From NCBI GenBank assembly GCA_949825045.1, contig OX463832.1:25538552-25602551 (forward strand): a DNA stretch of 64,000 bases. Reading direction: 5' to 3'. Positions within the stretch are counted from its first letter, which is position 1. Each line of letters starts with the position of its first letter. Made by a program: the position numbers and the translations under genes. The notes below the pieces were generated by a model. That model was not told the DNA's origin and made no database searches. It saw only the letters and a list, made by a program, of their open reading frames with translations. This document shows, one piece after another, positions 10,501 to 25,500 of the stretch. This DNA is from Argyresthia goedartella (taxonomy: Eukaryota; Arthropoda; Insecta; Lepidoptera; Argyresthiidae).

Positions 10501-13500
10501 GTCGCCGTCCGATACGACGATGTCCAATCAACACGGATCACTTAACCGCTGACGCGAATCTACTTATTTCCCGACGATGTGGTAGATTTACACTCCGACC
10601 AGGTTCGACACCTGTATCAGACGATTGTTACACCGAATTACAATCAATGGCCCTATGCCTGAGCAGACATGTTTGTTCTCCCGACGAGAAAAGATAACCT
10701 CCAATTTTTCCTCTCGTTTCGATACGAGTGACAGCTGCGGTCCGTTTCCGCTTAGTGATGTCCCGATTACTCGCGGTCGATCCGCGCAACAAACCCGGTG
10801 CGTTCCGAAGCATAAATATTAAACAGTCACCCGCCCGGACAGGCCCGAACCTGTCCCTAATCAATAGGAAGGCGAGAAAGTGTTGCGACCGCTCTCTTGA
10901 GGACCGAGTCCCCCACCTTGACTTCTGCTGATCGAGGCGTGCCATCCCGACCCGTGTACAAATTGACGATCCGTCCTCGTCTCCATCTCAATGATGGCAG
11001 GTTCGCATCCTTAATCAGCACCAAATCACCGTTTTGAGGGGGGCTCGTCCGGTCAGTCCACTTAAGGCGCTGCTGCAAGATGTGCAAGTACTCAAGGGAC
11101 CACCGTTTCCAAAAATCTTGAGCCATCTGCTGCAACATCTGCCACCTAGTTAACCGACTTAACTTAACATCACCGAATGGGTATTCTGGCAGGGCGTTAA
11201 GGGGCTGACCTATCAGGAAGTGACCCGGCGTCAACGCTTCCAAATCATTTGGATCCGAACTGAGCGGGCACAACGGACGCGAGTTCAGTGTCATTTCAAT
11301 CTTACAGAACAGCGTCGCAAGCTCTTCAAAGCGTAGAGAGGTCTCACCGATGATCCTCGTCAGGTGCGACTTAGCCGATTTAACCGCAGCCTCAAATATT
11401 CCTCCCCAATGAGGACATCCCGGCGGACTGAAAACCCATTCAATCCCTCGTCGGGAGCAAGCCGTACCGATGGCATCCTGGTTACCGTTCAGGAATTGAG
11501 TGACCTCCTGCAGATATCGCCTGGCTCCGACAAAATTTGTGCCGTTGTCCGAACGGATTAATGTCGGGAGGCCCCTTCGTGAGACGAACCGATCTAGACA
11601 TGCGATAAATGCCTCTGTAGTGAGGTCACTGACCACCTCCAAGTGGACTGCCTTCAGTGCTGCAAACTCTAACCTGCAAGAAAAAAGGAGATGGTTAGCA
11701 AAAAACCCAGGAGACAGAGAAAAAAAACAGAAGGATAATTAAGTACCTTTTTTTCCCATAATGTGCAATTAAAAGTAGCGTGTATGTGCTAGTGAAGCTT
11801 GAAAAAACCAAAAACCACCACAAATAACACATGCATTTTAATGTGCATTTCGCGTCCCTTTCGTTTGACATAGAAAACGAAAGGGACGGCAACACGAGTA
11901 TTTGGCAAGTACGGCCAAGTGAAGAGCCGCCATCACACCTCACACCACAGATACGAAACTACGAACGTGAATGGTATAGGTAAATAAGTCAAACTCACCA
12001 TTAATCATGGACTTAGTAACCATTAATACAGTCACCTCGCCTGACAAATACGTTCCGTTCGATATGATGTGATGAAACCAATAGTAGCCAACATAAGCCA
12101 AACAAAAATTCCTAAATATCAGTAGATTTTCTCAATTTACAAAAAAAAAACAGTAGACAAGGAGATTAGGCCTAAAATCATGTAATCTCCTGGTAAATCA
12201 GGAGCTTTTGCAGCACTGACTGCCTTCGTGGCCAAGCACACGAAGACGCACAGGTATGCCTTCACTAATCTGGCGTTCCGTAGCTGTGAAGACTTGACCA
12301 TGAATGGTCCCGCGAAATCCGTTCCGACACCCGCAAAGGGCCGGATTTCGTTAACCCTATCCGAGGGCAAATCGCCCATCTGAAGCTGCATCGTAGCCGC
12401 CTTGGCCCGATAACAAGGCAGGCACCAAAATACGACGCTACGCACTAAGCGTCTTCCCGATAGAATCCAGAACTCGCGCTGGAGAAACGCCATCAAGGCG
12501 TGGCATCCGATATGCCCATTCCGAATGTGTCAATCCTGTATCAACAGTTCGACCAACTTCCCTTTCCTAGGGAGTAACAACGGGTGGCGAGCCGCATAAG
12601 GCAGGTTGGCATTCCGCAGCCGACCTGCTACCCTCAGCAATCCTTGAGGGTTAATAAACGGGTTGAGCCGAGCCACAGCTCCCTTCAGTTGGACGCGTCC
12701 GCGTCTCAGAATGTCCAATTCGGACTTAAAGTGCACCGTCTGCACGTTCCGTACCAATGCGAACAACGCATGGTTTCGTTCCCGTGGTGTCAGGACCTGT
12801 GTCCGCACTCGTTGCGCCTCAGAATTCCGACAATTCCGCGCAAATCGGCAGATCCAGGCGGTCACATTGACCAGCTTGTTGAGCGAGCTGTACCGTTCCA
12901 GCAGGCTGAACTCCTCTTCCGGCTCTGGTTGCGTCGTACAGACACCGACTGTCAAGGCGCCGTTCGCCGTGGTAACGCGTGGACTCATTGGCCAATCCGA
13001 TTCGGCTTGAGTCAACCATTTTGGACCCCACCACAAGGGATGTCCAAACAACTCCAGAGCGTGACACTCACGAGACGCACAGTCTGCTGGGTTCATTTCC
13101 CCTGGAACATGTTTCCAGATTAAGGGAACCTCCGAATTCAAAATCTGCGAAACCCGATTCGCCACAAAAATCTCCAGCTTGTGAACTGAAGCCTTCAGCC
13201 AGCATAACACGATCTGGCTGTCCGTCCAAGCGTAGACCGTATCTTCTAACGCTATTGACCCACGAAGAACCGTCATCGTGTGGTTGAGCAGACGAGTCAG
13301 GAGAGCCGCTCCCGAAAGCTCTAACTTGGGAATGGTCAGGCGAGTGCGCAACGGCGCAACCTTGCTCTTGGCCATGACCAACCGCACATCAACCTCCCCC
13401 GAGGAGTCGACCGTACGCAGATATTACGCAGCTCCGTAGCCCTTCTCCGAGGCATCGCAAAACCCATGCAGGGTGGCGGTGTATCGTTTGGTGGGGACCA

Positions 13501-16500
13501 ACCTCCGTGGCAGTGAAATCCGATTGATGCCAGGGAGGGTCGAAAAGAACGAGTCCCACTCTGAGCTCAATGACCCGCCGATCGGGTCATCCCATTTCAG
13601 CTCAGCAGACCACAATTGCTGCATAAAACACTTGAGCTGAAATGTTACCGGGGTGATCCACCCGTTTGGATCAAATGTCCTAGCCACCGTTGAGAGGACG
13701 TTCCGTTTCGTCCAGACCTTCGGGGAGTCCAACTCGACCCGATACGAGAACATGTCTGACACCGGCTGGTACTGGACGCCTAATACCGACAACATATTTG
13801 GATTTTCCAAATTTTCTAAAATGTGGGGATCCTGCTGGTAGTCATCCGGAAGACCAGTCAGTAACTCTGGAGAGTTCGACATCCATTTCCGGAGCTCGTA
13901 ACCTCCACCCCGTAGGAGCTCAACTAGCTCGTCCCGACGAGCGAGCGCCTCCTCTACGGAATCTGCACCGGTACAGATATCGTCCACGTAGAGATCCTGC
14001 TCCAGGATTGCTGCTCCTCTAGGGAAGTTTAACCGTTCTCGATCCGCTAACTCCCGCAGAGTGCGAATCGCCAAATAAGGACTAGACCGTAGCCCGTACG
14101 TCAGCTCGTACACCCTGATGGGCTGATCTGGGCTCTCTCGCCACAGTATCAGCGGATACCGTCTATCGTCAGGGTGAATGACCGTCTGTCTAAACATCAT
14201 CCGGATGTCAGCTACAAACACAACATTGTGTCGACGGAACCGTGTGATAACATCCGCGATGTCATGGTTCAACTTCGGCCCTGAATGAAAACACTGGTTC
14301 AGGTTCATGCCGTTAGATGTTGATGCCGATCCATCGAACAATACCCGTATTTTGCCCTCCGGGGTCCTCAAGACCGCGTGATGGGGCAGGAAGCAGTGGT
14401 CTTCACGCTTCCAGTCGATACCCGAAACCGACATGTGGCCGAGCGACTCGTATTCCCACATGAAGTCGACGTACTTCTGCCGGAAAATCCCGTCACGCTT
14501 CATGCGTCGTTCCATCGACAAAAGCCGCGTCTCGGCTGCATGGTGTGAACTGCCCAGCGGTGGGCGATCACTCCGGAATGGAAGACGTGTGAGAAATCGA
14601 CCTGACCGAAGGCGACCAGTATTGTTCCGATAAAACTGTTCACTTTCTTCTTCAACCGGGTCCAACCGGCGGACCGTAGGTGGTTCCTCCACCTCCCAAA
14701 ACTTCTGTATCACCTCCGAGAGTACAGAACCGAATAAGGGACTACGAGTCGCTAGGCGTGGGGCAGCCGGCATGACCGGACCCATTACCGCATGGCCCAG
14801 TCTGGTGTTGACCGAAACCAGACCAGTTGCCTGCAACACGTGGACACCTGGCACTAACAGGTATCCCAAGGCATCAATACCCAATAAAATGTCTACTGAG
14901 CCCGGAATATCGAACTCCGGGTCAGCCAGTGACAACCCAACGACCAACTGTCGCACCGAGGGCGACAACCGTACGTGAGGGTGTGAGCCCATCACATTAG
15001 GCATGACTTATGCCGTGACCGTCAGATTCACTGATGAATCCACCCGTGACGAGAGAGTAATCCGACATACTCCCTTAACGGAACCGACTTCCGTGTTCCC
15101 AATTCCCCGAATGGAATGTGGATACTCCCTTACCGAAATGCCCAACCGTCTTACAAGGTTGCACGAGACTAAGCACCCCTGGGCCCCCGAGTCCAATAGT
15201 GCTCGTGCCACACAAGATTTGCCGTCCGAACTCCACGCTATCACCGAGGCGGTGGGGAGCATGACCGTCAGTGGAGTGGCGGCACCCTGTAAGTGGGCGG
15301 CGTGTCCCTAACGGGAACCTCCGCGGGATCCGAACCCGCTGGGACCCCCGTCGGCCTGGTAACTCGGCTGCTGATATGCCACCGGTGGCATATCAGACCG
15401 TATGTACATCAGGGGGTCCCAACCCGCATAATATTTTCAGTATACATGCCTACAGACTCGAAGGTAAATCTAGTAGATTTTACTGAGTGCCTAGCTGAAA
15501 TAAGTGCTATTATCGACGACAACAACGCTGACAATGTATACATACTTGGGGATTTTAAAGCGCACCCAGGTGAGTTGTTCTGTCATGAGCTACTTTTATT
15601 TTGTTCGGACCAAAAGTGGATATGCGCGGACATAGAATCGCTAGGCATTGACTCGGGCACATATACCTATATAAGTTACGCTCACGGTAGCAGTAGGTGG
15701 CTTGACCATTGTGTAACTACCAGTTTAGCGTATCAAACTATCAGGAACATTGAAGTGCGGTACGACGTCACGTGGTCGGATCACTTTCCACTGCGAATTG
15801 AATGTGACTTTACGGTACTTTTACCTACAATTAATATACCTACTCCAGCACAGTGCAAAGTAATATGGGGTAATAGGGACGAACATCAAGTTAAGACATA
15901 TACGGACTTGTGTAATAGACAATTAAGATCCGTTGACTTTCCACCAGAGCTGAAAGATTGTGGTGATAAGATATGTGCTAATCGTGATCATAGAATAGTA
16001 ATAAGTAATCTTTATACCAACATAGTCAGTATTTTGTGTGAATCTGCTTCTATCAGTTATCGCGGCCGTGATCCTTCTAATAAAAAATATGTTGTTGGTT
16101 GGAACAAACATGTAATGAGGTTTCATAAGGATGCTCGATTACACTTTCAGACATGGCTATTGTATGGGAAACCTACTACAGGATTTATTTATGATAATAT
16201 GAAAAAAACTAAAAAGTATTTTAAAAACAAACTGAAATGGTGTCAGGACAATAGTGACCGAATCAAAATGGACATAATAGCGACAAGTCACGAAGCCAAG
16301 GATTTCAAGAACTTTTGGAAACAAACTAATAGATTGAGTCCAAAGCCCAGCCAACCCGTGAGTGTGGAGGGCCTGACCGACAACAAAGACATCGCTAATA
16401 TGTTTAAAAATAATTTTACTGTAGCACCTTTATCTGTGTCAACTGCGCCGAGGTTTTACGCTCACACCCGTCATGCTGAGGAACGTGCATACCACAGATT

Positions 16501-19500
16501 CACTATAAAAGACGTAGAGATGGCCTTACGCGGTATGAAACGTGGAAAGTCGCCGGGACATGACGGGTTGAGTGTTGAGCACTTAAGACATGCGGGTGTG
16601 CATCTCCCCAGAGTTCTCAAAATGTTTATTAATGCCTGTATTGGACACTCTTATCTACCTGAGGATTTAATGAAAACTATTGTAGTACCTATAATAAAAA
16701 ATAAGACAGGAGATACCAGTGATAAGGGTAATTATAGGCCTATTTCTTTGGCAACTACTGTAGCGAAGGTGCTGGACAGTTTGCTTGACAAAACACTTAC
16801 TGCATCTCTACATTTACATGATGCACAATTCGGGTTTAGGGCCGGGTTGTCCACAGAGAGTGCAATATTGTGTCTCAAGCAGACTGTCCGGTACTACACA
16901 GATAGAAAGACGCCGGTATACGCCTGTTTTCTTGACCTATCTAAGGCTTTTGACCTCGTTAATTACGAGATCCTTTGGGACAAGCTGACAAAGGAGACCG
17001 ACTTACCTGATGAGCTTATTTTTATGTTTAAATACTGGTATGAAAATCAACGCAACGCTGTCAGGTGGGCCGGCTCATTAAGTCAGGAATATAGGCTTAA
17101 TTGCGGAGTACGGCAAGGTGGGCTAACGTCTCCTAAATTGTTTAATATTTTTATAGACAAACTGATTAGGGAACTCAGCAACAACGCCTTGGTAGGGTGC
17201 TCGGTTGACGGCGTCATGGTCAATAATATTAGCTATGCTGATGACATGGTAGTCCTGAGCCCTTCGATCAGAGCGCTTAGGCAGCTGCTGGGGATCTGTG
17301 GGTCATATGCCGAATCACATGGTCTTAGGTACAATGCTAAAAAGAGCGTGCTGCTAATATTTAGGGCCGGCAGTAAAGTACCATCGTGTGTGCCACCTGT
17401 CCAGCTCTGTGGTATTCCTTTAGTCAGGGTCACGCAGTTCAAGTACCTGGGCCATGTGGTCACGGACAGGCTCACAGATGACCTGGACATGGAAAGGGAG
17501 CGCAGGGCGCTGGCGGTTCGATGTAACATGCTGGCTCGCAGGTTTGCACGGTCCACTCGAGAAGTGAAACTCACATTGTTCAGAGCGTACTGTCAAACCT
17601 TCTACACCTGCAGCCTGTGGGTTAGTTACAAGCAGAGGACCTACAGCGCTCTGCGTGTTCAATACAATAACGCGTTGAGGATTGTGTTGGGGATGCCGCG
17701 ATTCTGTAGCGCCTCAATCATGTTCGCAGAGGCGAAAGTCGCCGACTTTTTTGCGATTCTGCGAAAAAGAATTGCTTCAATAATGATTCGTACACGCGGC
17801 AGCCCGAATACAATTCTCGATACGTTGGCAAATAGGATCGACAGCCCTATTATGAGACACTGGGTAGGTGTACATCTAGCTCCTAATAAAAAATGATGTA
17901 CCTAACTGGGTTTTTCCTGATTGCTTCATGTAAATAATGATGTGTAATACGTGTGTGTAAGTGGTTGTGTGTGAGGGTAGAGATATGTGTGTGAGGGTAT
18001 GTTTGTGTGTGTATGCCTATAAATTTAATTATGCTAAAATTAAAATTTTATTTTGTATATGTTGTGTAAAAATATGGATTATTTATATCTGAAATAAATT
18101 GATAAATAAAATAATAGGCCCCTCGCCGGTGGCCACCGTGGATGGAGGGGGGAGAGCGGATCCAACCTGGGGCGCTCTAGGAATGGGGGCGACATCCGAC
18201 TGTTCGCCTCCCTGTTCGCCTCCCAAAGCGACGGGCAGGGTGGCGCAGAAGGTGGTGGGCTCCCAGCCTTCGCGCCACTCATAGGTGCCATCTGACACCC
18301 GCCCGTAACACGCGGTGAGCCAGCGGCCCGAAGTCCTCGCTGACCCTGGACAGCGGCGACCGAACCCCGGCTATCCCGCCTGTTACCCCCCGCGCTGCCC
18401 CCTTCCCCTCGGGGGGGGGGTCCCGTCCGCGGGTACCCCAGTCACCCCGTTGGAGACTCCCGTTGCCCGGAGGGGGACTGGGTCCGGCCCTGGTTGGGCC
18501 GTGTGTTTGACCAACCTGAGTCCGGCCCTGGTGACCGTCCGAAGGGCCTGACCGGTTCAGGCACAACACGATGTGGTGCTTGCCACCGCAGCACTCACAG
18601 GGGGACGCGCGTGAGCACTCGCTCAGCGGGTGCGGCCCCAAACAACCGAAACACAATCGGTGGCGGAAGACCACCTTCCTGTGGGCAGCCACACCGAGCG
18701 CCTTAAAGTTGGCGCAACTGGTCACTTCATGACCGGCACTGTCGCAGTGCACACAGCCGTCACCCGACGGCGCGGCACTCAAAACGCCAAATTGTTTTGA
18801 CCGCCCACCCCCCCGTGGGGGTGGGGGGCGCGGGTCTCCGCTACCCTCCCCGCGGTCATCCCGACGCGACCGCTTAATTTTTTCGGCGCGACGCTCGATG
18901 TCGCCCAAGCACTCCATCGCTTGGTCAGCATCCGCGCAGAGCTGCTTCACTGCAGCCACCGAGGCCTCATCCGTAAGCCCGAGGGCTTCAGCCTCCGCAG
19001 CCAGCCGACACACCTTCCCGACGCGTGTCATTGCGTCCTCCACACGCTTGAGCAGGACATCGTCCATGTCAGGTCGCTCCACATACTTGTGAGTATGGGC
19101 GAGCCATCTCATCTCCTCACGGACACCATACCGCAGTACCGTCAAGGGCGAAGGTGCCATGGTTACCGATTCAATTGTTTCTGGTCCTATGCTTCACTAC
19201 CGAACTAAGCACAGCCAGAGACCAGCACTTGCCCGTCAGCGCTGGGCACAGAAATTAAAACTAAGTTGTAAAAACCAAGGCAACCACTAAAACAATTAAA
19301 TCCTAAACAATATTTAATATGGTCGCCCTGTGGACATACACCTTATAAATATACACTCTAAATCAATTAGAGAATGCCACCATAAAACACAATACAAAAA
19401 TAACCCACAAAACTTGATTATGAAAACAATACAAAATAATAAGCTGTGACCTTTTAGAAGTGGCCCCTCCGATATGACCCACACTTCTACTGAGGTCAGC

Positions 19501-22500
19501 AAAATCAGCTTAATACCCCTTAAATAGCCTGACCCTGCTCTGTAAACCGAAATAACACTGCAGTACTATAGAACCCGACGTTCTACCGCAAGTAATACAA
19601 TCTAGTTACTTCGCAGAATGACTGTTCAATCTTTTATGCGCACAAACAGTAGTTTCCGACTACAAATTTATAGTAATTGTTAATTAAATTGACACTTATA
19701 CTTTCACTAACCGAAATGAACTTTATTTGTGGTACCGACCACAGACTCATTGTCGACTTGCCGGCCAATCTGAGATATTCTTTTCTCCCAACTACAATGT
19801 GGCAAAAAAAACAACCCTACAACCGTGGATCGATGATTTCCCACTAGGAAACCGCGCCTGCTACCAAAATGATTAATTCCACGCCTCAACCGAACGGCGT
19901 GGAATCTTGAGGGGCTGGGTTTTTGCCAGCACGGGAGAGAAAATCTTGATTGTTACCTTACCTTGTCGTCGTAGACCGGAAATCGAAAGCTCGATTCGGG
20001 GCAGGAATACGGGATAAGGGCACAAGTTTGGGTAGGATCAGGAATGAATCTCACTGTCGCTGCCCGACGCTGTCGCCGGCGTGCTGCCTGCCGACACGTG
20101 GAGTCGCCGTCCGATACGACGATGTCCAATCAACACGGATCACTTAACCGCTGACGCGAATCTACTTATTTCCCGACGATGTGGTAGATTTACACTCCGA
20201 CCAGGTTCGACACCTGTATCAGACGATTGTTACACCGAATTACAATCAATGGCCCGATGCCTGAGCAGACATGTTTGTTCTCCCGACGAGAAAAGATAAC
20301 CTCCAATTTTTCCTCTCGTTTCGGTACGAGTGACAGCTGCGGTCCGTTTCCGCTTAGTGATGTCCCGATTACTCGCGGTCGATCCGCGCAACAAAAACCG
20401 GTGCGTTCCGAAGCATAAATATTAAACATATATCTTATAATATATAAAAAAAAACAATAGTGTCACTCTTTCTTAAATGATTGATACTATGCGCATATTC
20501 TTCCTGGCGGATTGGTTAATTACATCGTCAATAGGACAATCAATGTCATGGTGAGTGTTCAACAGAGCCAAGCCTTTAAGTCGATCCTCCTTCATTGTCG
20601 ACCTCAGCCACATCTTTGTACGCAGCAAAGTTGAACAACTTATTTCTACTGTAGCAATAGATACAGGTGCATTCGTGCAAGCATAAACCTCAAATAGGTT
20701 TAAAGCGCGTCTAGTTTATTTTTTTTAACTATTGTATTGTTATGTGATGAACAAAATAAAAAAAAAAAAAAAAGGTAGACAAGCAAATATTTTGTAAAGC
20801 GTGTGCAAAGTAGGATAGTCAGATGTAGGACAAACAGACAATGCATGCATAACAGAATCACGATCATTAAGGGCGTTTATGCTCGTTTGCTTGTATCGAA
20901 GAATCTCTCCCATTAGTCTCTTTTTAATGACAAAGGGCGATTCTTCTTCAAAGAACGGTAGCTCAGTTAAGCACTTATTCAATTTATGTACCAGATCATT
21001 ACCGGCATGTTTCAGTAGTAGTGAGGGCAAAAGTATGTTGAATTTTAAATGATAAATATTTTCTTCAGCAAAACGTTCTCTCATGTCATTCGTAGCATGG
21101 TCTAGTGTTGGAATAAAAACAGTTATTTTCCAATATGTCATGCATCATCATTATGATCACAGTTTTCCCTGTGTCTTTGTCGGCCTGTAAGACGAGGAAC
21201 ACTCATCCCCAAACTCTTCCATAACTGCCTTCGCCTCTTCAACAATACGAGCAAAGTGGCTATCAGCATTAATTCTCATGCCGTCGTACACCTTGAGCGT
21301 CGAATCTAATTTTGCTTTTGCCATCGCGACGTCCAAGCTAGGGTCTTGAAAGATTTTGCTGACTGAATATGTTAAGCTCATAATGTCACTCAGTGTCAAC
21401 AGCGTAATAATAAACTCGCAATTAGCGAGAGCTCGAAGGAGAATATTGGCTTTGGCAGCCGATGTTCTATCCATCCAAAAATGTATTTCTTTAAAAACTT
21501 TGCGAACTGTTCCAAGATCAGCTGCGAATTAAATAACAGCATCATGTTATTACCCATATCGATTGACAAAGTGACTGCAGCGAGTATTTTAGATGACTCT
21601 TCAATGTTGCGAACCGCTTGCATGAACGATACTACTTCTTCAATAGTGCCAAGTGAGTTTCTCACCCTTATAAATTTGCAACTGCGAAAGACAGCGAGGT
21701 TAAGCTGCATGTAAATAGCTTTATTTTTTCTTGTAGCTACATCTCCTTTCAATTCTGACATATCAACTGGGCAACCATCACAGCCTATACCCACAAAGTT
21801 CTCCAGTGACAGAGAAAGGGTTTCTATTCTCCTTAGAATCGTAATACCCAATACTTCACCAGTAATGCTACGCTCCTGACTCTCTTGAGGTTCATCTTCA
21901 ATTTTTCCACTAGAATTATTGTCTTTATGGATGTCCACGAAACCCATAAATCTTTCCCAAAAACCCACCGTCAACATATCTTGCAGCTAAACTCAGTTGG
22001 ACGATGTGCGCTATGTCTGTAATCTCATCGAAAATGATACCGTGATAACGAGAATCTTTGATTTCCTACAGTATTCCCGATAACATCACTGTTTCACAGC
22101 ATGCAAATATGTTCGTTACACGTTGTTTTACTTATGTAAGTGGCGTTCGCTTTAGTGGTCTCAAGGCGATGTTTTAGTTGCAAGTCTCCAGTATCAATTC
22201 TAAGTCTTAGAAGAGCTCTAAAGTTTCCCTCGTTACTCACTGTAACTTCACTATCATTTTCTTTTACTGATAGACTCCCATCATCTATATGCCTCGCAGG
22301 GAAATATTTTGCTTTCCATGAAATGTGATTGTTTTTATTATAGGTACAAGACGGTCTCTGTTTTCTCTAATGCTTTCCATTCTCTGTTTTAACAACTGAT
22401 TTATGACCTAAAGTTCGCGGTTGTATCGTGTCGCCAGAATAATTTTGCAATTGTTGAGGCTTCAATGTGGTATTGAGCTGAGAGTGAGTCTCTAGGTCAC

Positions 22501-25500
22501 CATCTTTACCAGTAAGTTTGGCAAACTTTGTTATTGGTTCAGTCACATATTTCTTTTGGCGATAGTGGATTTATTTCCTCCAACCATTTTATTATTCACA
22601 AAAATTGAACAGTTAATGCAAAAAAGTCCCTTTTCAATTTGTCTGAACACCAGCCATGGATAATATTCAAAGTGATTATCGTGCAATTGTCTGCGTTCAA
22701 CCCTTTCCTTCTTGTTGTGCTTAGAAGAGGAAAGATATAACCTTTTTGAGGTTTCCTTGGAGCTGTGAGGACCTTGTATTTTATATCATCACTAATATTT
22801 CCTGACGCTAATATATCCAAATAATTGTCAATATCCGTGGGATTAAAGAGGATTGAAAAGGAATCTAATATAATGACGGATCTAAGTGATGTAACAACAT
22901 CCTATGGAAATAAATGATTTTTGATTTTGATTTTGATTTTAATCAGCCGATGAACTTTGTTGTGGAAGTTTCGACAAAGTGCTGGGTTCTGCCTGTACAT
23001 CTGGTGGTGTTGTTGCCGCTGAACGGTGGCCAGAATCTTCCGATGTTTGCACTTTTCTTTTTCTTATTATATAATGGTCTATTTTATTATAATGTTACGA
23101 CGTAGCGTAGGTAAATTAGATGCCAATAATTCTTGAATATACACTTGAATATAACTGAAAAATTCAACACTAGTACACTTAGCACTAAAACACACACGGT
23201 CACACTCTCTCGGCGTATTTCTAATATCACTAAGCACTGACTGAAGTCCGTGGTAATAGATAATAATCGAAGTTGCTCACTTTTTATCACAACGATTCTA
23301 GCTTTCAAACTGACCTGGCAGCGACTTTGCTTCCCTTATATATGTGGCTCGGTTTTTTCGAGAATATTCGCTGCCAGAATGTCCGCTTCCAGCAGAATAT
23401 TCGCGACTTTTACTCGAACAAATGCCAGACAGAAAAACGTATCGAGATCACTAGAATGGCCGCTACTTTTCTCTCGCAGGCACGTGTTCTCGGTGACGCG
23501 GACGCGCTGCGCATGCTCCATAGGAAAATACATCTACTCGATAACTCAACTCCGGGTCGACCGAAAGATAAAAAGGAACAAATATATATGTATCCGCCAC
23601 TGCCCCTGCCACGCAAAATAGAAATTGAATAACTGATACCCCGTGACTGGCAACCCATTTGGCAAAAGTTATATTTTGTTTTGTTTCTAGGTATCGGCGA
23701 ATCCTGCGAACAACACAGCGACTGCCAAGCGGGTGTTATGGAAATAGTATGTGCGGTACAAGAGGATGGTGTTAGCGTCTGCGCGTGCCCTGACGGCTTG
23801 CAGGCCGTGGACGGACTATGCCTGACTGCCGGGCTTGGTAAGTCACTACTTACTCAGATTAATTGAGTTCTAGTAACAGAAACAAACTGGAAACACGCGT
23901 CAAAATTAAACAATCTCGGCAGAGCAACCCCGTTTTTATGATCTGACTTATTTTAAGGCCATTTTTAAAAGTCACATTTGACACTTCATTCTAATTCAAC
24001 AACGTAAACTTGTAAAGAAGGGTACACAATATTATTTATTTTTCAACACACCTGCTCGTAAAGTAGGTCTTATTACAGCGTATTTACACTGATAATGCAG
24101 AATATTACCCATGCCGTGCCTTTTACATTACATTATCGCACTAGTGCCTTTTCATTACATATCTTTTTAAATATTAGCAAGAAGTATTAATGTTTCGAAA
24201 ACAGCTAAGTAGTTATTTGCGTAAATATAAAATTCAATTCAAAATGTGATAAATAATTAAAGAATTTCATGAAACTGCTTGTTAGCTTGTTGGTATTTAT
24301 ATTTTGACGGTGTATTTTTACCTATAAATACCCAATGTCAAAATTTATAAATATGTGGCTGATTAGCTACTTTGCCGGTGCCCTAATCTCAGACTTGCGC
24401 GCGCATGCAGCGCTGAGCGCGCGAAAAAATAAAATTACGGCCGCCATCTTTTAAATGGGTTTCTGTTTGTTAAGTTTATTCACAGTATTGCATTTCGTTA
24501 GTGTTGTTTTGTAAAATGTCGAATTTAGATAACGAAGAATTACTTATCGAGTGTACGCCGCCAGATATCATAGTTGAAGCGCAAAATGCGAGTGATGTAG
24601 GAGTAGTGTAGGCGATGCAAGCCTACGCAAATTTCATTCAATGGAAAAATAGCAAAAATGCAAGCTCTTTCTCAGAGTACGTGTTCATGGCTTACTTTAG
24701 TGAACTGGCGAAGAGGTATAAACCTAGTTCGCTTTGGTGTATATATTCTATGTTGAAGAGTACCGTGCAGAATAAAAATGCAATTGACATCAAAGCGTAC
24801 ACCAATCTAACTGCATTCTTGAAAAGACGTTCAGACGGCTTTTACAGTCGAAAATCCAAGGTTTTAACACCTAATGAAGTGGAGAAGTTCATTAAAGAAG
24901 CACCGGATAATCAATATCTAGCGACACAGGTCAGTTCCACTATTTAGTTTTGTATTCATTATTATAATATTTGTAGGCGGTATTGTGAGTGTTGATATAA
25001 TAGGAACTAAGTACGATTATTATAACTTAATTATGATTTTATTTATCTTGTCTTATTAAGAATGACTCTCGCTCTGCCCAACTCCAGGCCATTATCAATT
25101 CTTTCAATTTGCATATTCTTCCTCTCAACGCTACTCATTTTCAGCCCCATTGCACTCCATCTCTTCTCGATATCATGATAACCTCTAATGTAGACAAAGT
25201 TGCTGCCCATGGTCAATTTAACTCTCCTTTCTCTTTCCATGACCTAGTGTATCTATCGTACAAGGTTAGGCCTCCTAAAAGCAGAGGTAAATTCATTTTT
25301 GCTCGTAGTTTTAGGGGTATAGACCCTACTGTCCTAAAGTCTGATGCCGCCTTGATTGATTGGTCGCCTGTCATCACTAGTGAGACCGTTGACGACAAGA
25401 TTCACCACTTCAACACAATTATTCTGGGACTCTACGACAAGCACGCACCAGTAAAAAAGGTTCGAGTAAAACATCTCCCTGCGCCCTGGCTCTCTGATCC

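Larger units (their letters stand above)
10268..20428 (-). mobile_element. BEL/Pao retrotransposon copy 1
   Basis: Complete-ended LTR element on the minus strand. Direct 5-bp duplication tatat flanks it (10263-10267 and 20429-20433). LTRs at 10268-10825 and 19870-20428 differ at only about five positions by eye, so insertion is fairly recent. Inside, from right to left: leader, gag, protease, RT, RNase H and integrase. It carries two younger insertions (LINE about 15420-18116, hAT MITE 11655-12218), an internal gag deletion and several nonsense changes. Confidence 0.93.
10127..23602 (-). mobile_element. hAT transposon (ZMYM/P52rIPK-type) carrying nested insertions
   Basis: Terminal inverted repeats CAGTGGCGGATACA lie at 10127-10140 and, reverse-complemented, at 23589-23602. 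Immediately outside are cccctgct (10119-10126) and cccctgcc (23603-23610), an 8-bp target duplication with one mismatch, as expected for hAT. The transposase is on the minus strand at the right; the left part is only the last 140 bases because a BEL element sits inside. Without the BEL insert and its extra duplication copy the element is about 3.3 kb. It lies in the intron between EB exons 4 and 5. Confidence 0.88.

Noticed and set aside
10348..10945. Several short frames in the BEL LTR and beyond
   Set aside because: The same frames recur in the other LTR (19950-20429) and are antisense or LTR sequence without domains.
15293..15419. N-terminal extension of the LINE frame from ATG 15293
   Set aside because: Comparison with BEL copy 3 shows this is BEL linker sequence read antisense; the LINE begins at about 15420.
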